Shown one piece after another: positions 57,571 to 64,000 of a DNA stretch of 64,000 nucleotides; positions within the stretch are counted from its first letter, which is position 1, and the number at the start of each line of letters is the position of its first letter. Location of the stretch: NCBI GenBank assembly GCA_950097015.1, contig CATNEN010000025.1, positions 5,880,001-5,944,000 of the forward strand. The letters are read 5' to 3'. The position numbers were made by a program, and so were the translations under genes. The notes beneath the pieces were generated by a model. That model worked only from the letters and a program-made list of their open reading frames with translations. It was not told the origin of the DNA and made no database searches. This DNA is from Macrostomum hystrix. Its lineage: Eukaryota > Platyhelminthes > Macrostomidae.

Positions 57571-60500
57571 TCACAGAATCGTCGGGTCACACCTGATCAT
57601 ACCGTGACCTACCCCGCCACTGGTCACGTGATGCTGCTGCTGCTGCTGCTGCAGGTGGCTATGATGATGCTGGTGATAGTGATGCGGCTGCAAGAGGTGC
57701 TGCTGCTGCTGCTGCTGCTGCTGATGCTGGTGACTTCCGATGCCGATTCCCAGACAGTCCACGTGAAACGCAGGATAATCTCCCAGACTGCCTGCGGCGT
57801 GGGCAGCGGCGGCCGCAGCTGCCGCGGCGGCGGCTGCAGCAGCGGCAGCGGCGCTGGCAGTCGTGCTGGACGATGTCGGACAAAAGCGAAGCTGCTTAGC
57901 CGCCGATGGAGCATCTGACATCAGCGACGAAGGAGTCATCGACTGGGCTCCAGCAGCCCCAGCAAGTGACCAAATTTTCGGCCGACAGAAGTCGTCAACC
58001 TCATCCTCGCGGTTGTCGTCGTCATTGTCGACGTCGGCTTCGCCCACAGTAGAAGTTGGATGATTGATGATGGCTGAATAGGGCCGCTTGGTGGCTTCCT
58101 GCAGCTTGCCTGAGGATGGGAATTTTGTTGGGACTTCAGTTTACCACTGCATAGGCTTCAATCTGTCACTCCATCAATCTGTCACTCCATCAATCTGTCA
58201 CTCCATCAATCTGTCACTCCATCAATCTGTCACTCCATCAATCTGTCACTCCATCAATCTGTCACTCCATCAATCTGTCACTCCATCAATCTGTCACTCC
58301 ATCAATCTGTCACTCCATCAATCTGTCACTCCATCAATCTGTCACTCCATCAATCTGTCACTCCATCAATCTGTCACTCCATCAATCTGTCACTCCATCA
58401 ATCTGTCACTCCATCAATCTGTCACTTCATCAATCTGTCACTCTATCAATCTGTCACTCGCGGTGCTTACCACAGCCGTCTGCAGCCAAGCAGTAACGGT
58501 CGCTCCTCTCTCCGACGCTTCTTACATCGTCATCCTCATCGTCCTCTTCGTCCGCCTCGCGACCCTCCGCCTGTGAGTTCCTTTCGCTCCAGGTCATCTT
58601 GTTCTCCTTCTTTAGTCGGCGTCTGGCGTTTGCAAACCAGGTTGACACCTGGGTTAGCGTCATCTTCGTGATGATGGCAAGCATGATCTTCTCGCCCTTG
58701 GTCGGATACGGATTGCTTTTGTGCTCGCTTAGCCATGCCTTCAGAGTGGCTGTGCTCTCCCTGGTGGCGTTCTTGCGTCGCTGGCCGTTCAGGTCATGTA
58801 TCGGGCTGCATTGAGATGGTCAAATTTAGCAATGAAGCAATGAGGGACGATGAATTTAGATGTTCCACCCAGCTCACTCCAACACTACGATACGCCTCAT
58901 TACGATACGCCCACCTCGCCCAGACACCCGCCTCACTCCAACGCCCACCTCACTCCGATCCCCGCCTTATTCCGACACCCACCTCACCCCGACACCCACC
59001 TCGCTCCTACGCCCACCTCACTCCGATCCCCGCCTTATTCCGACACCCACCTCACCCCGACACCCACCTCACCCCGACACCCACCTCACCCCGACACCCA
59101 CCTCACCCGACACCCACCTCACTTCGACACCCACCTCACTCCAACACCCACCTCATTCCGACACCCACCTCACTCCAAGACCCACCTCACTCCGATACCC
59201 GCCTCACTTCAACATCCGCCTCACTCCTGCACCCTCAACCAAAGAGGTCTCACTTGTTAGCATAGGCATAGGCCGCTACAGGATGCCATGGCGACTCATA
59301 ACAGCCCGGATACGCAGCCGCTATTCCTGGATGACCTCCGACCCCAGCACTGCCGCAGGCGCCGCCGCCTCCGACACTGCTTCGCCATGTCGACGAGGCC
59401 ATATAGTCGGCGGCTGTCCCAGCTGGGCCGCCGTACAATCCGCCAGCGGTGCTTTGATTGCCAGCAAGCGGCGGAGGAGGAGGAGGCGGCTGCGGCGGCA
59501 CCATTCCGCCGCATGCGTCGCCACCGCCGACTCCGCCGCCCTGCAGGCTGGAGAGAATTCGAGATTGGGCGGCGGCCGCGTAAGCCGCCGAGCCGTAGAG
59601 GTTGACAAAATGGTGCCCGCCAGAGCTCACATCCGGGTAGCAGGTGGGCGGCGGAGGCGGCAGCGACGATGCCGGCTGCGACATGAAGGGACTCTAAATT
59701 GAGGAAGAGGGAGGAGAGCTGTGCTAGATTCTTTTCTAAAGATGGAAACGGAGATTGGAAGATAGAGAGAACAAGAGCAGGGAGATTGGGAGAACTGGAA
59801 CTGGGAGAATGGAAGAATAGGAGAACTGGAACTGGGAGAATAGAAGAATAGGAGAACTGGAACTGGGAGAATGGTAGAACTGGGAGAATGGAAGAACTGG
59901 GAGAATGGTAGAACTGGGAGAATGGTAGAACTGGGAGAATGGTAGAACTGGGAGAATGGTAGAACTGGGAGAATGGTAGAACTGGGAGAATGGTAGAACT
60001 GGGAGAATGGTAGAACTGGGAGAATGGTAGAACTGGGAGAATGGTAGAACTGGGAGAATGGTAGAACTGGGAGAATGGTAGAACTGGGAGAATGGTAGAA
60101 CTGGGAGAATGGTAGAACTGGGAGAATGGTAGAACTGGGAGAATGGTAGAACTGGGAGAATGGTAGAACTGGGAGAATGGTAGAACTGGGAGAATGGGAG
60201 AGCTAGATCTGGGAGAATGGACTAACTGGAACTGGGAGAATGGAAGAACTTGGAGAATGGTAGAACTGGGAGAATGGGAGAGCTGGAACTGGGAGAACGG
60301 AAGAACTGGAACTGGGAGAATGGGAGAATGGGAGAAGTGGGAGAATGGTGGAACTGGGAGAATGGGAGAAGTGGGAGAACTGGGAGAATGGTAGAACTGG
60401 GAGAATGGGAGAATGGGAGAAGTGGGAGAATGGGAGAATGGGAGAATGGGAGAAGTGGGAGAATGGGAGAACTTGGAGAATGGGAGAAGTGGTTGCCTTT

Positions 60501-60797
60501 TCGTGATCGTGCAATGAATATCATACAATATTTAAGGTCCGAATGATGCGATTAAACCTACGAGTATTTTTCATAGAGCCGCACGCTTACCTGACTGCCA
60601 CCGCCGCCGCCACCGCCGCCGCCGCTGTCGCTGCCGCCGCAGCTACCTGGTGCCAGCATTGAAGCTGAGGCTACCGCAACCGCTGACGCAGCAGCAGCCG
60701 CCGCCGCAGAGGTTGTGCAAGAATCGGCGACGCCTCCTTCGCTGACCCCGGCTAGAGCAGTCGCATGAGAATGATACGCTAGCGGAGAGAATGCCAT
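57571..60797 (-). CDS. Irx: Iroquois (Irx) TALE-homeobox transcription factor, four exons
   Basis: A nuclear patterning regulator of the TALE class. Exons on the minus strand: 60797-60591, 59693-59254, 58805-58471 and 58109-57571. GT-AG junctions and phases (0, 2, 1) are consistent, giving 506 residues. The N-terminal part has polyalanine, polyglycine and polyproline tracts and ends YAYANNPIHDLNG. The TALE homeodomain at about residues 224-286 has [17 protein letters not shown], the three-residue loop extension region with [20 protein letters not shown], and [20 protein letters not shown] (helix 3 with Trp, Phe, Asn and Arg in place). An acidic tract ([10 protein letters not shown]) follows. 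The KIWSLA motif typical of Irx proteins is at 372-377 in exon 4, before polyA, polyQ and polyH runs. The ATG at 60797 follows a TATA element closely. Every intron is mostly minisatellite. Confidence 0.94.
58148..58460. repeat. 16-bp minisatellite filling Irx intron 3
   Basis: About 19 nearly perfect units of ATCAATCTGTCACTCC. On the Irx sense strand the array begins about 11 nt after the donor GTAAGC (58470) and leaves only about 40 nt before the acceptor. Confidence 0.97.
58870..59245. repeat. 17-bp minisatellite filling Irx intron 2
   Basis: Units of CACCCACCTCACCCCGA with CTCACTCC and GCCCACC variants, about 22 copies, in the 448-bp intron 58806-59253. On the Irx sense strand the unit is G-rich and reads GGGTGAGGTGGGTG. 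Confidence 0.95.
59760..60490. repeat. 17-bp minisatellite filling Irx intron 1
   Basis: About 43 units of GTAGAACTGGGAGAATG, very uniform between 59880 and 60190 and mixed with GAACTGGAACTGGGAG and shortened GGGAGAATG units at both ends. It covers about four-fifths of intron 59694-60590. On the Irx sense strand the unit is CATTCTCCCAGTTCTAC. Confidence 0.96.
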
Positions 60798-60837
60798 CCT
60801 TTGTGAGATCTCTCAGTTCAGGTGACAATCAACTCAA

Positions 60838-60996
60838 GCCTTATATATATAATAAGAGAGTCAACGATGGACGGCGCGGGGGGCTAAAAGCTGACGGACT
60901 AAGGTATAGACATAGGCAACCGGGATGATGAGGTGGTTGCATGCGGCTGGCAGCTGATTGGCTGCAACAATCGATATCAAGCTCGGTCGCTCATTG
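60838..60996 (-). promoter_or_regulatory. Irx core promoter: TATA box and two CCAAT boxes
   Basis: On the minus strand TATATATAAGGC (60838-60849) lies about 45 nt upstream of the Irx ATG, leaving room for only a very short 5' leader. Further upstream are CCAAT boxes at 60956-60960 (AGCCAATCAG) and 60992-60996 (GTCCAATGAG). Spacing of about 110 and 145 nt from the TATA box is typical of CCAAT-driven animal promoters. Confidence 0.55.
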
Positions 60997-61079
60997 GACG
61001 GCAGAGAGGTAGCTTATTATTTGGGACTTGGGATTTTTGACTGCGAAATTAATTCTGAGGCGTTTCGCTTTTTCATTAT

Positions 61080-63262
61080 AGACACTCATTCCCTGCATCT
61101 CTCATCTCTCCTACATCTCTCTCATGCATCTACCACTCTCTTTCCCTGCATCTTGGACTCTCTCCCTGCATCACCCCGTCTCTCCCTGCATCACCCCGTC
61201 TCTCCCTGCATCACCCAGTCTCTCCCTGCATCACCCCGTCTCTCCCTGCATCTAGGACTCTCCCCCAGTCTCTCCCTGCATCCCCAAGTCTCTCCCAGTC
61301 TCTCCCTGCATCACCCCGTCTCTCCCTGCATCTAGGACTCTCCCCCAGTCTCTCCCTGCATCCCCAAGTCTCTCCCAGTCTCTCCCTGCATCTCCCAGTC
61401 TCTCCCTGCATCTCCCAGCAGTCTCTCCCTGCATCTCCCAGTCTCACCCTGAATCTCCCAGTCTCTCCCTGCATCACCCCGTCTCTCCCTGCATCTAGGA
61501 CTCTCTCCCTGCATCTAGGACTCTCCCCCAGTCTCTCCCTGCATCCCCAAGTCTCTCCCAGTCTCTCCCTGCATCTCCCAGTCTCTCCCTGCATCTCCCA
61601 GCAGTCTCTCCCTGCATCTCCCAGTCTCTCTCTGCATCTCCCAGTCTCTCTCTGCATCTCCCAGTCTCACCCTGCATCTCCCAGTCTCTCTCTGCATCTC
61701 CCAGTCTCACCCTGCATTTCCCAGTCTCTCTCTGCATCTCCCAGTCTCTCTCTGCATCTCATAGTCTCACCCTGCATCTCCCAGTCTCTCTCTACATCTC
61801 CCAGTCTCACCCTGCATCTGCCAGTCTCTCCCTGTATCTCCCAGACTCTCCCTGCATCTCCCAGTCTCACCCAGTCTCTCTCTGCATCTCCCAGTCTCTC
61901 TCTGCATCTCCCAGTCTCACCGTGAATCTCCCAGTCTCTCCCTGAATCTCCCAGTCTCTCCCTGAATCTCCCAGTGTCTCCCTGCATCGCCCAGTGTCTC
62001 CCTGCATCTCCCAGTCTCAACCTGCATCGCCCAGTGTCTGCCTGCATCTCCCAGTCTCACCCAACATGTCCCGGTATCTCCCTGCATCTCCCAGAATCTC
62101 CTTGCATCTCCCAGTGTCTCCCTGCATCTCCCAGTCTCTCCCTGCATCTCCCAGTCTCTCTCTACATCTCCCAGTCTCACCCTGCATCTGCCAGTCTCTC
62201 CCTGTATCTCCCAGACTCTCCCTGCATCTCCCAGTCTCACCCAGTCTCACCCTGAATCTCCCAGTCTCTCTCTGCATCTCCCAGTCTCTCTCTGCATCTC
62301 CCAGTCTCACCGTGAATCTCCCAGTCTCTCCCTGAATCTCCCAGTCTCTCCCTGAATCTCCCAGTGTCTCCCTGCATCGCCCAGTGTCTCCCTGCATCTC
62401 CCAGTCTCAACCTGCATCGCCCAGTGTCTGCCTGCATCTCCCAGTCTCACCCAACATGTCCCGGTATCTCCCTGCATCTCCCAGAATCTCCTTGCATCTC
62501 CCAGTGTCTCCCTGCATCTCCCAGTCTCTCCCTGCATCTCCCAGTCTCACCGTGAATCTCCCAGTCTCTCCCTGCATCTCCCAGTGTCTCCCTGCATCTC
62601 CCAGTCTCACCCAACATGTCCCGGTATCTCCCTGCATCTCCCAGTTTCTCCTTGCATCTCCCAGGGTCTCCCTGCATCTCCCAGTCTCTCCCTGCATCTC
62701 CCAGGGTCTCCCTGCATCTCCCAGTCTCTCCCTGCATCTCCCAGTCTCACCGTGAATCTCCCAGTCTCTCCCTGCATCTCCCAGTCTCTCTCTGCATCTC
62801 CCAGTCTCAACCTGCATCGCCCAGTGTCTCTCTGCATCTCCCAGTCTCACCCTGAATTTCCCAGTGTCTCCCTGCATCGTCCAGTCTCACCCTGAATCTC
62901 CCAGTGTCTCCCTGCATCGTCCAGTGTCACCCTGAATCTCCCAGTCTCAACCTGCATCGCCCAGTGTCTCCCTGCATCGCCCAGTCTCACCCTGAATTTC
63001 CCAGTGTCTCCCTGCATCGTCCAGTCTCACCCTGAATCTCCCAGTGTCTCCCTGCATCGTCCAGTGTCTGCCTGCATCTCCCAGTCTCACCCAGCATCTC
63101 CCAGTATCTCTCTGCATCTCCCAGGTTCTCGCTGCATCTCCCAGTATCTCTCTACATGCCCCAGTATCTCCCTGCATCTCCCAGAATCTCTCTGCATCTC
63201 CCAGGCTCTCGCTGCATCTCCCAGGCTCTCGCTGCATCTCCCAGTATCTCTCGGCATCTCAA
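61080..63262. repeat. 18-bp satellite upstream of Irx, about 120 copies, with 390-bp higher-order repeat
   Basis: The unit is CTCCCTGCATCTCCCAGT, with TCACCCTG, TGAATC, ATCGCC and CATCACCCCG variants. A variant series beginning near 61974 recurs 390 bp later at 62364 over several hundred bases, so a block of about 21 units was duplicated. The left part (61140-61560) has its own recurring series containing GCATCTAGGACTCTCCCCC. Confidence 0.97.
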
Positions 63263-63904
63263 ATTTCGCATCTCGCTGCTGTATGGCTCCGAATCGTTGA
63301 TTAGTATATTCTTCCACTCTTCATTCTCAATTTTGCAACTCATAAATGTTAGTTTGAATTCCACTGCTTTAACTGGGTAATGCCTCACGCACATAATCTA
63401 TAAAAGCAAATCTGTGTTACCTTTGAGCACTAGCTATATGCCATAGACATTTAGCGATATGTCTAGCCGAGGTTATAGCCTTTTAATGATACATACTGAT
63501 TGACAAAGTGTGCGGGTTGAATTGTATGACCCACTGCAACCAAATTCTAAAGGTTGCATCACCGTTGATCATGAGCGAGTACATGCCAAACAGGGCATTA
63601 GGATAGGTCCCATAATATTATCAATCCGCCCATCTGAGAGTCTAAATTCAAAGTCAAAGTAAGCTTGACATCTCTATGCAACAGAGCGCCTTGCGGGTCA
63701 GTGTCTGGTTGCAGTTCTTTCAGTGTGTTGTTCCATCGAAAATCAGCTCACACAGGCGGAATGCGGTTTCTTTGCTTCTGTTACACTTGAAAACCTTTGG
63801 GAAATGTCTGCCTTCTTGCCTTTATAGCTGGCTAACTAGACATGAACCTGGGGATAAATAGAGCGTGAAGGGATTGCTTCCTGAAATATAGCTTTCCCTG
63901 CTAC
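63263..63904. other. Unique spacer
   Basis: No gene, RNA or repeat recognised. Confidence 0.4.
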
Positions 63905-64000
63905 CCTATACTCAACCACCATACTCCCACTCTTCCAACTCTCCCACTCTTCCCATTCATCCACAGTTCCCATTCTCCCATTCTTCCCATTCTCCCACTC
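63905..64000. repeat. Start of another pyrimidine-rich array, cut by the window end
   Basis: CTCCCACTCTTCC- and CCCATTCTCCCATTCTT-like units begin here and continue to the last base. Unit length cannot be set because the array is truncated. Confidence 0.6.

Noticed and set aside
58148-58460. Possible CRISPR array
   Set aside because: Direct repeats are contiguous with no unique spacers, and the genome is animal. The same applies to all other arrays here.
59296-60528. 410-codon minus-strand frame overlapping Irx
   Set aside because: It reads the Irx intron 1 array and Irx exon 2 in the wrong frame. The Irx model with its homeodomain explains the region.
61211-63394. Many 60-150-codon open frames upstream of Irx
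   Set aside because: All are translations of the 18-bp satellite in different registers.

Overview
The window is nuclear DNA of a bilaterian invertebrate animal. Evidence: GT-AG introns, a Distal-less (Dlx) and an Iroquois (Irx) homeobox gene, a 13-exon cohesin SMC1, tRNA-derived SINEs and a non-LTR retrotransposon. Exons are GC-richer than the AT-rich introns and spacers. A flatworm or another spiralian is plausible, but the phylum cannot be fixed from the sequence alone. No prokaryotic gene organisation is present.

Layout, left to right. LAMTOR5 (+, 2512-2829), RBM8A/Y14 (+, 5007-5570) and a thiopurine-methyltransferase-like gene (+, 7671-8546, first exon not found) lie in the first 9 kb. 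A gene-poor, repeat-rich stretch follows to 15.7 kb. Dlx (-, 15727-21669, four exons) has a GC-rich CCAAT-box promoter upstream. Next comes a decayed interval (22-33 kb) holding a 12-bp satellite, SINEs, a foldback-like element, a frameshifted PIGW pseudogene and a 5'-truncated non-LTR retrotransposon with a 15-bp target-site duplication. SMC1 (+, 33470-46311) and Rheb (-, 47860-49871, three exons) are convergent. After 7.7 kb of arrays and unique spacer comes Irx (-, 57571-60797, four exons) with a TATA+CCAAT promoter, then a 2.2-kb 18-bp satellite.

The dominant theme is tandem repetition: about 30 different minisatellite arrays in 64 kb, each with its own unit (12 to 41 bp). Many sit inside introns. 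All three Irx introns, Rheb intron 2 and at least six SMC1 introns carry a private array, often filling about four-fifths of the intron. Another array places about 30 CCAAT motifs directly upstream of RBM8A.

The genes do not form an operon or a pathway. They are housekeeping genes (exon-junction complex, cohesin, Ragulator, Rheb) and two developmental transcription factors. LAMTOR5 and Rheb both act on lysosomal mTORC1, but they lie about 45 kb apart and their linkage is probably coincidental. Exon models come from reading frame, splice consensus and remembered family alignments; no database search was run.
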